From: Spinellus fusiger
Lineage: Eukaryota > Mucoromycota > Mucoromycetes > Mucorales > Phycomycetaceae
Length of the DNA stretch: 64,000 bases
Assembly: GCA_025094145.1 (NCBI GenBank)
Contig: JALLLS010000003.1
Location: forward strand, 248,001 to 312,000
Direction: 5' to 3'
Positions 36,856 to 48,277 of the stretch are shown piece by piece. The notes beneath the pieces are model-generated. The model was not told where the DNA came from. It was given only the letters and a program-made list of their open reading frames with translations, and ran no database searches. The position numbers and the translations under genes are program-made. Numbering within the stretch: the stretch's first letter is position 1; each line of letters begins with the position of its first letter.

Positions 36856-38658
36856 ATGATAAACCACAGTTTATACATCCTTTTACTCTTAGTTTCTTTT
36901 GTATCAGCTTCAGAAGAGAAAAAAAAAACCGTAGACTATGGAAGTCCACTATTTTGGGGGAATATTGTGGCTATTATCACCTTGGTTGTTATCAGTGGCA
37001 TTGTAGCAGGTAGACTAACAAACATTCTTCTTGTTATTGTGAACTAATATAATTTGCAGGATTAACTCTTGGATTGGTATGTTAACAATAACATATTGTT
37101 ATATTAAACATTACTCTCAAAGATGTCTCTTGATGATACCAATCTTACAATACTCTCTGTGGCCGGTACAGAGAAACAAAAGAAACATGCAGCGAGTATA
37201 ATCCCTATTCGAAAAAATAAACACTTGCTACTTACGGCACTTGTTCTCACCAACACGGTTGTAAATGAGACATTGCCTGTGGTATTGAATGGTATCTTTG
37301 GTGAAGGTAGTTAGAAAAAGCTCACTATTAATACAACCGTAATTATTAATAATTTTCTCTAGGATACATTGCTGTCATTACATCTACTGTATTGCTTGTC
37401 ATATTTTCTGAAATTGTACCACAGGCCATTTGTACACGGCATGGCATGGCCATTGGAGCACTCTTTTCAATTCCTATCAGAATATTGATTATGATTTGGT
37501 ATATCATTGCTTGGCCAATCTCAAAAACACTCGATCTTATGTTGGGAGATAGAGAGCCATTAATATATAGAGTACAAGGTAAAATAAAACTAATGCACAA
37601 CTATTATTAACTCAATTGACCTAGAACTCTATGAACTTGTTCGCATGCACGATAAGGCCGTAACACCAACAGGCAGTTTGAATAATCAGACTGCATCTAT
37701 TATTTACAAAACATTAGAGCTTCAGTCGAAAACCATCAAAGACATAAGTAAACCCATAAGCGATGTTTTTATGCTGGATAGGAATACACTGTTGAACAAA
37801 CCAACTCTTCAACAAATACTTGAGAAAGGGTACAGCAGAGTGCCTGTATATGAGAACCCTAGCTCTGAACATGATGATGTAATGCACATAAAGCTAGAGG
37901 CCGACAAAAAAACGATTATTGGATGTCTGGATACTAAGGTAAGTTATATGGATAATGACTGGATGCCCTACCAAGAATACTTTTAAACTAAACTTAACAT
38001 AATATTTATTAATGGTAGTGGCTTTCCTCTATTGATCCAAACCAAGGCCTATCTATAATGGATCTGTCTCTTGAGCCTGTAGTTCATGTGCCAACCTCAC
38101 TATCAACTATTGAAGTTTTAGAAATCTTACGGGAAAAACAAAGTAAGAATACAAAAATATCAATAGAGATTTAACTAACATCTATATTAATTTACAGGTC
38201 AAATGGCTGTAGTTCATCAATCCCAGACAGCTTCTACTCGGCATGAAACCATTGTTTTCATGGAGTCAGAAGCTTGTCAGAGGTCAGAACACATGTTGGA
38301 AGTATCCTCTTTGCCACTAAAACAAGAAACAATTTCTTTCCTATCTCGATTTAAGAGAGTGATTGGAATCAGTAGATCAAAACAGAATTCACATGATTGT
38401 GGATCTAGTAAAACAGAGTCAATAACCCCACCCAACAGCCAAACATCAGCGAATGATACATTCTTGGCACTGGACATTTCTGCCTCGAGTAGTATGGTGT
38501 CAAGTACAGAAAATATAGATTTCGTTGGCATAGTAACTATATTAGATATAGTTGATCAGATACTACCAGTCTCTATAAGCACAGGCCAAGAAAGAATGTC
38601 CCTTGAGATCCAATCGAAAACTACCTGCACAGTCTCGCCTACACCCACAAAAGTATAA
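36856..38658 (+). CDS. CNNM/Mam3-like membrane protein (DUF21 + CBS pair)
   Basis: Seven exons (36856-37009, 37060-37076, 37123-37306, 37363-37578, 37625-37938, 38019-38142, 38198-38658) give 489 residues. A signal peptide-like N-terminus and extracellular segment (SEEKKKTVDYG) precede the DUF21 domain: VAGLTLGLMSLDDTNLTILS, LLTALVLTNTVVNETLP, VIFSEIVPQAICTRHGMAIG. A linker and CBS-type segments follow (DVFMLDRNTLL, GYSRVPVYE; ILDIVDQIL-like near the end). The Ser-rich C-terminal region lies inside or after the CBS pair. Yeast Mam3 and animal CNNMs act in divalent-metal handling (Mg2+, and Mn2+ for Mam3) at vacuole or plasma membrane; location here is inferred. Exon 2 is a 17-nt micro-exon encoding the LTLGL motif, required to keep the frame. 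Confidence 0.9.
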
Positions 38659-38925
38659 AGAAGAAAATGTTCTCCTGTATTTTTATAGTATATAGTGTGT
38701 GTTTCTTGTTCTCCATGGTCCTATGCATTTTTTTCCTTTCATTTCCCTCTCCTTCTTTACTATTTTGAATATGTATACATTATCTTCTATAGCTTGGTAC
38801 TGATCCATGGAGCAGTATTGGGCTCTCGTATGCGGTGTTTGAATGATGTTAAAGATGGAGTGGTGGACTCTACACATAAAAAATAAAATAAATAAATAAC
38901 AAGGGCGAATAATACAAAGCTTCTT

Positions 38926-39938
38926 ATGGACAGCCCAGCGCCCTTCAAACTCATCAACGAAGGCGATGCAAGAAATGGTCTTTTCAAAGGCATAGTGTAC
39001 AATGGTTGGACTATCACTAGTAAAAAAGCACCCATCTGCAATTCTGTAGAGATGGACAAGTAAGACTAACTATACGAACCAACATTCATGAGCATAGTAT
39101 CCAAAAGAACTTTGGAATACCACCACCAGAAATGGTGTTTGGTAACAACCATGTTACTATAAAGAAGGGGGAGACAGAGTATATATGGAATGCCTACGAT
39201 GCCTTGTCCCTCATAGATACCAGTTCCAATAGCAACGAATGCATAAGAGTTGCTTATGCTAAAGAGTGGACACAAAAGAGGTAGATTGCTTGTCACTTGA
39301 TATGAAAAGCGAATGAATAGTACTGCAAACCATACAGATATCAAGAATATTATAAAGCCATATGACTGGACCTACTCCACTGTTTACAAGGGAACACTTG
39401 TTAGTAGTAAAGATGGTAGAACATTTGAAGCAGCAGAAGACCCTTATGTGGATATTCAGCTTCTAATGAAGCCAGATCCAATCTACCTCTATGATGAGAC
39501 TATTCTGTATGAAGATGAACTGGCTGACAATGGGACAGCCATACTTTCAATACGATTGGTAAGAGGGAGTATCAACATAGGACTAAACACTTATACTTTG
39601 CATACTAGAGAGTTATGCCTTTATGTTTTCTTGTTCTTCAGAGATTCTTCCTTCGTGTAGATGATGTACTTTTCCGTATTCGTGACACTCGTCTATATCA
39701 TGAATTCGGTTCAAAATACTTAGTGCGTGAATACACTTCCAAAGAAGACCATTTCAATAATATCCGCAAAGTAGGTTTCTCAATGGCTATGATCTGTTAC
39801 TAAATACCAGCGCTATTTCAGAGGTTACCAGTCGGAAAAACAGATCTTTCTTTACTTAATGATCCCAATTGGGTATCACAGATGCTTCCAAAAGAACTTA
39901 CTATGTTTTGTAGAGAGCGATTACTAATAGATGCATAA
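38926..39938 (+). CDS. TIP41: TIP41-like TOR/PP2A regulator (TIPRL homologue)
   Basis: Five exons (38926-39059, 39098-39280, 39321-39558, 39642-39770, 39822-39938) give 266 residues, the usual family size. Landmarks in order: IVYNGWTITSKKAPIC, IPPPEMVFGNNHVTI, WNAYDAL, YDWTYSTVYKGTL, PDPIYLYDETILYEDELADN, RFFLRVDDVLFRIRDTRLYH and VREYTSKEDHF. TIP41/TIPRL binds PP2A-type catalytic subunits and modulates TORC1 signalling in the cytosol. The acceptor at 39321 (after GAATAG) rather than the later CATACAG was chosen because only it keeps the frame into DIKNIIKPYDW. The gene starts 268 bp after the CNNM-like gene on the same strand; it converges with the methyltransferase. Confidence 0.95.
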
Positions 39939-40242
39939 ATGTAAATACACTACTGCTTCATTAGTGAGTAGTAAGATGTATGCTCTTTAAAGAGTTACTT
40001 GGAATGTAATTAGTATATTATTGGATATAATAAAACAATTTACAGATGAAGATATGACTCATTGTTATTATTCTGTTAACAATTTAGAGCAGACAACTTA
40101 TACAATGAGGCTTTATCTAAAAGTTTGATCTAGAGTACTACTCTAATACAGAGTTTATTTTATCATCATTAGCTATGAACACATGTGTCAAAAGTAGTAT
40201 AGACGGCATCAATAAAATACATGTTTATAAGATGAGAATAAC

Positions 40243-41483
40243 CTATGGTTTTTGACATAAAGTAGCAATGTAGACCCATTCAGTGCAGCTATCAATTGTC
40301 TTTTGTAAAATAGATGGCACAGCGGCTGGATAATCTTTTGCTGGAATACCCAAAGAAGGACCAAAAATAGGTGCTAGTGATTTGAGACAATGAAGGGCAG
40401 TCCTGATATATCTGTAGGACATTTTGTCGTTTTTGCCTAGATGCCAAGAAACACAGAAATAAGACTGAGTTTTTAGTCAAATCATTACTCAATCAATGAG
40501 CTTGCTTTAGATACCACAGTTTACAGACTTCACATATGTGTCAATAGTATTAAATCCAGCTTCTGAGGCCCAACTACCAAATTTACGAGCAAGGAGAGGA
40601 TCTTGTCCCTTGTTAAGGCATGTATCATAGTCTATAGAATCATTAGTGAAAACAACATTTGATAAATAGAAATACCACTTACATATCTTCATAACACCTG
40701 AGGCATCTTTTTCATAACTCTGTAATTCTCATGTTATAAGTATTTATATTTAGATGCTACTTACACTAGGATCATTCTCAATGCTTTGAATATATCCCTC
40801 AGGCTTTATAACACGAAAAATCTCTTTGAGAAAAATAGGCCACTCCTCAACCCTTAGACCAGTAAGCCACATACTAAGACGTACAAAATCAAATGTATTG
40901 TCTTCAAACGGTAGTCCATTTAAAACATTCATTTGATAAAAGTGAGTGTTTTCAGGCTTCAGAATAGGAAAGAAATCACTAATATCTATGCCGTGAAAAT
41001 CTGAATTGGGGTATTCTATGGCCATTTCCTATAAAATTAAGCAAAAATTATTGGCTGACTTTTTTATATGATTCAATGATAGTTTACCAACAACCACATG
41101 CCAGTAGCACATCCAAGGTCAAGTACTTTCAAACCAAGAGTAAAATCAACAACTTTTGTAGCTTTTGGTAGAACATTTCTTTGATTCATTGATTAACAAC
41201 CTAAAAAAAAAGTCATTTTTTACCCTGAGAAGAGCTCTTTCATAGTCAAATGCATCTGCACCGTGGGTGATAAAAACACATTTAGAATTGATATGAAATT
41301 ATCTATGAATTAGTGGATTTCTACCTCATTCAAGCGATCCTCTTCTGCCTCATCATTTGGAAGCCAATAACTCAGGGTCTCTATATTATGGAATCCTCTA
41401 TTCAAGTAGAACGACTCTTCTTCGTCGGAATTTGAGGGCTTTACAGAGTTTCTTGGGGACATTTCTTTTGGTCTGACAGTCAT
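40243..41483 (-). CDS. SAM-dependent methyltransferase, UMTA/LaeA-like
   Basis: Seven exons (41325-41483, 41224-41255, 41088-41178, 40765-41028, 40683-40719, 40515-40631, 40243-40436) give 297 residues. Residues 48-68 (EEDRLNE, MHLTMKELFSG, NVLP) lead to motif I KVLDLGCATG (81-90), then EMAIEYPNSDFHGIDISDFFP (motif II), FEDNTFDFVRLSMWL (motif III) and LKEIFRVIKPEGYIQ (post-motif). The tail with GVMKI...GPSLGIP is typical of the expanded class I methyltransferases of Mucoromycota. Substrate is unknown; small-molecule or protein methylation are both possible. Introns interrupt the protein between conserved blocks, and each junction restores the family motif. Confidence 0.87.
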
Positions 41484-44400
41484 GATAAATATGAACTCGA
41501 TGTAAGAAACATCCAGAAAATATGTGTCTGTCCGTGTCTTATATTGGGTTATAGATATATATTAATATATATTTCTCAGACTTTTGGTTACTACACCATA
41601 TTGAGCTTCTTTTATACTAGGTACTGCTGTCTAAATTATTATTCTAAACTATATCTTGTTACACATGCATCTACGCCATTATACCAGACATTCCTCATAT
41701 AATACTGATAATAGACTCTATAGGATAGTCTTATAAAAACTATGGTGAAGTCTCAAATAAAATAAAATTTTAGTAAAGGTTCCAGGGATTATGTATCTTT
41801 CAAGTCAAATGTATTCATGTAAAGGCTTACTTTATTACCTTCTCCAAATAAAGCAAACTTAAAATATGATTTAAAGGCTAGTATAAATTTGCTCATTATT
41901 TTATGCAGTATAAAGCATCCTCTCTCAATGCTAAGTACCTTTCTCAACTTATCACTTGTTATTTCAAACATACTTTAATGCTTAAATACTTTTAATGGAG
42001 CTGAGATATAGAGCTTATTATTGGTACTTTAGTAATAGTATCTAGCACTAGTTTGAATGAACATATATTGTATCTGGATATAGCATAATATAATTGAGAT
42101 GGATGATATATGAAATCACTTGGTAGAAAAGGCCTCACTTAGATTAATTAACAAGAGGTAATGCCAAAAATTTCATTTATTAGTTTCTATTGATAATCAT
42201 AATATAGCTTGTACACACCATAAGGTGATTTATAGACTCTTAATAAATAAAGCAGAAAGTTTGAATAAAAGGCCTGGTGCAACATAGTTACATCAAGTAC
42301 ACTAACAGTGAGCTTTATATGGAAACTAAGACAGTGCGGCAATCACAGGATGATTTATTTAGGGGTGTGTCTTCATGTGTCTTTCTTTTTCAAGTTGTAT
42401 GTCTATGAGTGAATCTGATGCTGTGAATTATATTATCTATTAAGATAAATCATAGCTCATATGAAGCTCTTTAGGTATCAATTTGGATTAAATATTCTCA
42501 TAAATCTGGCCACGTTGAAGATATTAAGAAAGAACGAACTACAACCGAATATACGGTGTCACTGCTGTTGTGCTACCGTCTTAAAGCAAAATCTGTAAAC
42601 CGGCAAACATTTTTAGATCAAAATAAATAGGTCTGGATTAAGTCAAAATAGAGTTACAGGATTCCGATACAATCATCATAGGTCTACAGGCAAGATACAG
42701 GCATTTTTAAGGATATAGCCCTAGAACTAAACATCACTTTAAACATGCATATCCATATAAAATATAGCAAATAAAATAAATAAAAGCCCCTTTATCACGT
42801 AGGTCTAAGAGAATATGATAGGGAGATAATAAGAAATTTATAGTTTAAAGTGTTCATTGTTGGAAAAAAAATACCCCACTGGTTTAGAATGCATGGCTCA
42901 TGGCACCTTACTATTTGCTAAAAGTGGAGTTGAGATAATGTATACCATACATTTGAATCGTGGCCTGCTTTGCGTTACTCATGCAACCTTTCTATAATTA
43001 CGATGAAAAGCATTAAGCATAAACTATATAACATTGTAGATTAATTTAAAGCTGTAAAAAGGTATAAGACCCCATCCTCACAAATGAGATTTTTGGTATT
43101 ATGAATGTACAAGGATTGAATTTATTAAGTCATTACAAGTTTACACGAGATATAGAGTGTAGTAAATTTGATAGACTAATAAATTAAAAAAATAATAATG
43201 AATATTTGTTATTTAATTTATATTTAAATAAAGCAAGAATAAGAGAAAAAATTGAAAGAAAGAGAAACAAGTTAGTATATTTTATGGAGTAATGTATTAA
43301 GACCTACAAAATTACTATGATTTGTATAGTAATAAATGTACAGGAAATCTTGAATAGAAAGAAAAACAAATCATAGTGGCCAAATCGAGACTCCAAAAGA
43401 GTTGTCTGACCACTTCTTCCGTACTAAAGGTCTGTGTTAGGTTGATATGTATATCTCAAATAAAAACAAAGGCTAATTGATATAATAACTTAATATGTGT
43501 CTTCACCTTTCAGACTGTAGCACAGAACGGTGGGCCATTAGCTTATTGCCCAATCGTGATTTACTAATTCACTAGGGAAAAAATCCTTTTTATTCTTCTT
43601 GTAGACAACTAAAATTTATAGTTTTGCTTTCTAGTTCTACTTCAGCGACATTGCCCAATTACTATTTGCTATTAGTTAATAAATAACTTGTTACTAATAA
43701 ACATACATCTTCTAGGACATCAATATAGGTAAGATCATTGGACTGCCCCATCCTACACTCTTTTTTATGTCACGTAGTTTATTTCCTGTAGTTCTTAGTG
43801 TTCTAATTATCTTGTTTCAGAAGAGTGAGGTTTATTGACTCGACATTCAATTGTTATAAGATATTCCGTGAATAATACTAAATTTGAGGAATTCACTTTA
43901 CTACTGGAATTGACCTGTAATCTTAATACTATCTTGATTAAAAGTCTATTTAATAAACACTTCTAGTTAACTTTAAAAGAAATGTCGGTATTTTCAATCT
44001 TTTTTCGCATTTGTTGTAAATGTAAGACAAATTTCACTTTAATGTTGAGACAAAATTTAAGGTTCTCATAAACAAAAAACCTAATAAATATCAGACAATT
44101 TTCTATATATAAAAATACAATCAGTTTTTTAAGGTGCGACAAAAAATCGTAAAAATAGTATATAACAAGAGTTATACATATAATTAAAAACTAAAGATTG
44201 ATTACAGCATCAAAAGAGGCTTTGTTTTATTTATACCAAATAATAAGACATACCAATCTTAATAAAACCAAATAGATTTTAGAATACTTAATATAATGAA
44301 TGCAACAGTAGGAATAATATTGTATAAATTTACGTCAACATGAATAAATAAAAATCATAATTTCGTTTGTGTTTATTGTCAGCATAAATATACAAATCTA

Positions 44401-44600
44401 AAGTAGAGTTATAGTGTTTTTATGGTTAGATATTATTCAATAAGATTTAAAGGACTATGCTAAATTGAATAAAAAGGTTGCCGATTCCATGAAAATGCTT
44501 ATTTCATAGCTTGATTATGCTCATTGCTTACTTTTAAAAATATACAATCGCATGTCGTTTCTAAAGCAATCATTGTTGCCTCCACTCCGACCTCCAATAT
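41484..44600. other. Gene-free AT-rich region
   Basis: No supported gene. Very AT-rich with many short homopolymer runs; frame 41789-41971 has no homology. Confidence 0.55.
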
Positions 44601-44689
44601 GGTATTGTTTTCCGGTAAGAAAATAAAATTTGCAATATGTGTGCTTATTGAGTCTTGAGCTGCTGGTTTTTAGTTAAAAAATTCAAAGG

Positions 44690-45420
44690 TGTTACTGTTG
44701 AGACTCCAATTGACATGCTGTTTTACTGTTTGGATGCTGTTGCCCCTTTGTACTGCTTTGGTACTTGCTACTGATCTCAGCGAGTGTGATTTATAAACCT
44801 CAACGTCTACACCAGTTCGACCCATGGTATCTTTTACCTAATTTGCCAAAGTACATGGTCTTATGGACATTGTCTTTTGTGATTGCATAATGTATGCCAA
44901 GAAAAACTATAATTAACTGGAGGACTCTTCCCCAAATGGCTTATCTTGGATACAAACATGTGTAGTGTAGTTGTGGGGCAGATGTTTTTGTCTTCTACCA
45001 TACCTAGCCTTTTAGTCTTCATTTGAGGTTCCCTTAGTGCTATAAAATGTAAAGTGACACATGTCAATGTTTCTTGGTGAAATTCGAAAATCACATCATG
45101 GTATTGTAGTCTTCCTAGGTCTTCCTAGGTCGTCCCATAGAAGCTATACCCAAGAGTAAGCCTGCTTTGTACTGCAGGGTTTCCAGGGATATTCTTTCTG
45201 ACTGATAACAATTGTCCCATATGTTTTCTATTAACAATGAAATATCTCATGTAGTGTATAACTCTTTCTTGGGTAGTGCCGATGTTGATTGTCATTTTGC
45301 TTTGAAAAAGGCAGCGATTAGGTTTTATTTTGCAATGTCTAGTTTGTCAGGGTATATGACTCTGTATACCGAAGCAACTGCTGATCTTATAAGATTGAGG
45401 TTTTGAGTGAAGTAATGTTT
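44690..45420 (-). pseudogene. Decayed coding remnant, possibly a tyrosine recombinase (DIRS/Ngaro-like)
   Basis: The minus strand shows protein-like blocks broken by stops: GYSFYGTT, then FIALREPQMKTKRLGMVED, NICPTTTLHMFVSKI, NYSFSWHTLCNHKR, and further down ISSKYQSSTKGQQHPNSKTA. The order 'REPQ-K-KR ... CP-TTL-MFV ... ' loosely fits the C-terminal catalytic region of eukaryotic tyrosine recombinases (K, then 'CPv.aL..yl'), but the catalytic R-H-R-Y set cannot be confirmed. At least seven stops interrupt it. Confidence 0.35.
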
Positions 45421-46204
45421 GTTTTCTACCAGGAATTCAAGTAATATTTCTGGATGATATTGTGTAGGATCTTTCTTTTTCTTGAGGCACAAATTGTTCC
45501 ATCTCTTCCATCTATAGTCATATCTTTTGTTTGTGTTTTGTCTGGTAGCTCCTACGAGGTATAGGTTTGCTGTTTCTGAGATTCCATTTTTTCCCTAATA
45601 ACAGCCAAGTAGATATCTGCCATTTCTCTTTGATGTGAAAAGTCATTGGCCTTGCTAAGTTCTTTGTTCGTAATAGCATTGGGAATCAAAACTATGCTCT
45701 GATGTGAAGATCTTGGATGCATTACAATTGTTTAGGATTATCTTTTGCTACAGATGCGTGGCTCTTGATAGCAATACTATATTGTCGTTTTTCGTTTCAG
45801 CAACATGATTTCAATATACTTTTGTTTAAACCATCAGAAAACTATTAACAAGTGCATGATTATAATGATGAGGTTTCTTTTAAAATGAAAATACTAATTA
45901 CTTTTATAGATTTTGAATGGGATATATCTAATAGCTGTAGCATCTAAGATTTCTGTCACTCAATTTACAATAATATCTTACCTTACATTATCTTATTACT
46001 TTCAGTGAGCTCACACACTTAAAATTATACTCTTTGGCATCATTGGTATAGTAAAAAAAGTCAATTAGAAATAGGATAATAAAGTGATAGAATATAACAG
46101 TTGAGCCTTGCTAAATTATGTGCTACTTTTTTTTCTTTCCTCATAACAACATTAAGACTTTTAAAGCTATCTTACATCAGGGGCTGAACATGAAATCCAC
46201 CCTG
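45421..46204. other. Spacer with no recognised feature
   Basis: T-rich on the plus strand up to about 45800; could be more of the same decayed element. I see no gene. Confidence 0.4.
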
Positions 46205-46713
46205 ATTAAGGCATTCCGTTTATTTAACGTGCCTAACTTCCACCCAACAAGTGGAAAGCCTTTTGGAAGGCACCTATGTCACATGTAGCAAGGAATGTCT
46301 GGTTTCGCCTGTTGCATGGCAGATTATCAACATCGTCACTCCTTCACCATATTATACCCACCATCGTCCAGTCACCATCATGCCGCCTTTGCTCCCACCC
46401 TCGTCACAGCCCAGACCATTTCTTGGTGACTTGTCCAAGGTTATGGCCTGTCTGGAGGGCTATTTTACCATATTGGCTTAATATTCACACTCCTTCGCCT
46501 GCAACAATCATCCAACACTTACACTCCTTTTCCCTCTCTCCCAATGGACTTTTGACTAGCAGTCAAGTCTATGGAGCAATTATACAGGCCATTTGGCATG
46601 CCTACTGGGCCAGCCACTTCCACAACTCTCCTTTCCTCACCTCCACCGTCTCTGAACGTGCCCGATCTCTTTTTACCACCCTTACCTGCGAAAACAGACA
46701 TGTCATAGTCTAG
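46205..46713 (+). pseudogene. LINE reverse-transcriptase C-terminal fragment
   Basis: A frame from about 46234 reads LPPNKWKAFWKAPMSHVARN, then VWFRLLHGRLSTSS, CRLCSHPRHSPDHFLVTCPR and WRAILPYWLNI, ending at 46713. This is the 3' zinc-finger-like end (CxxC...H...C) found after the reverse transcriptase in fungal and plant LINEs. The polymerase and endonuclease are absent, so it is a 5'-truncated insertion, as LINEs usually leave. It faces the LINE ORF1 on the other strand. Confidence 0.8.
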
Positions 46714-47036
46714 TGTATTTTTAACTTTATGTCCTTTTCTCCTACAGTTCAAAGTATTTTTATTTTTGGGTGTTGGTTGCTATTCGCGCATTGGGCATAT
46801 TAGCCACCCTATGAGAAATTTTGAACAATTAAGATATACATATAAACACTTTCAAATACAAAAGTGGAAAAAATAAATGCAAGGAAAGAAGAAACAGAAG
46901 ATATGAGTATATAAAACCTCGAAATGAGGGAAAAAATGAAGAGAAATATGAGAAATGAGAGAAAATGACAATGCAGACATAGACATTAGTTTGAGCCTAA
47001 TCCCACAAGCTTTCAATAGACCAAAGATGGGTTTAT
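46714..47036. other. AT-rich joint between two opposed LINE fragments
   Basis: Contains the probable 3' tails of both LINE pieces; A-rich around 46860-46970. I see no gene. Confidence 0.5.
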
Positions 47037-48275
47037 TTACAAGTCTTGTTGGGTGTGTTGATTGTTTCCCTCGACTCCTTTAATGGCTGAGTCAGACCCA
47101 AATGCCTGGAGGGCTTCTTTTTCAAGGGTGGCTGGAGGGCTGGTGACTGTGGCCTTGGCCTTGAGGTCTGCCAAGAGCTTCTCAAAGGCAATGGTGGATA
47201 GACGAGGTGTGGCAATGCTTGAGCCAAAGTGGTGAGCAATGCTGTACCCTAAATGAATGGGGGCACGAAGACAGGTGTTGGACACTCGTTGCTCAAAGAG
47301 TTTTTGGGCCATTACAGCCTTGGTGCTATCTGACTCCTGCTGGAGCTTAGGGTCTGCAATCACCGTTGCAGCTACTGGATCAAAGCTTGTCTGTGGCTTG
47401 ATCTTTGATTTCTCAAGTTTCTCCTCGAGTTCTTGCTTGAAGCTACCGTGTACAAGCAGTGCAATTGTACCCCTTGCTGGGAAGTGGATGTCTATGATCC
47501 GTGACTGTTGGATCTTCAGTGATCCCAACATCTTGCGGATCTGGCTGTACTTGAGGTAGCGGCGACAGGGCAAGTATACAAAGTCGTATACTGAGGGCCC
47601 AGTAGGCTCTTGTAAGGCCCGAACTGTTTGTGCTCTAAGCACTGCTCTGGCCTTTGCTGTCTTCTTTGGTGGGGAGGCGTTCTTTTTAGCCATGTTGGCA
47701 TAAGTGACAGTAGCCTTTTCTATGGCATCTGTGGGTTTCACTGTGGGGATGGGTGTGGGAGTAAGGGCGGGAGGTGATTTGGGTGCATTATCTGCACTCT
47801 TGGCATTGATCTGAGCCTGGAGAGATGTAATAAGGTCATCCTTGACCTTGACTTGTGCTTCCAATTCCTGGATGCGGAGTCCAATTGTTGCCATTTGTCT
47901 CTGAATATCTGACAGAAATGCCATCATCTGCTGGGTGAAGGTATCAGGCTTTTCTACCTCAGTCATTTGATACTCGTAAGTATTTGCATGAGTGCGCTTA
48001 CTAAGTAGTCTGGGTTTTCTGCTGTCTGAGTTAGGAATGGTGGTGGCAGTGGTAGCCTCAGACACAAAGGGTCTGACAGGTGCTGGTACAGGAGGTTGCT
48101 TGATGGTTGGTGGTTGGCCAGGAACCTTAGTTGGTGTATCCAATGTGTACTGTGTACTATGTGGGTGGATGGGGATTGTTGCTGATGGATGGATGTTACT
48201 TATGTTGAGTTTTGCGATTTGTATTTTTACTCTTTTGGGGTAATATTGATTACACGAAAGAGCCCCCTTTTCTCC
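47037..48275 (-). pseudogene. LINE-type ORF1 (coiled-coil, gag-like), 5' end cut by a Tc1 element
   Basis: About 410 codons are open on the minus strand. A Pro/Thr-rich N-terminal part is followed by a coiled-coil segment (FLSDIQRQMATIGLRIQELE, DDLITSLQAQINAK) and a folded block (YDFVYLPCRRYLKYSQIRKM, IIDIHFPARGTIALLVHGSF, EEKLEKSKIK), which is the ORF1 pattern of LINE elements common in Mucoromycota. The frame continues into the terminal repeat of the Tc1 element at 48278, which supplies an accidental ATG (48293). Beyond the element the frame continues in phase from an ATG near 49680 (MKVIKPLLDCGQ). ORF1 proteins bind element RNA; no reverse transcriptase is linked here. Confidence 0.7.
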
Positions 48276-48277
48276 TA

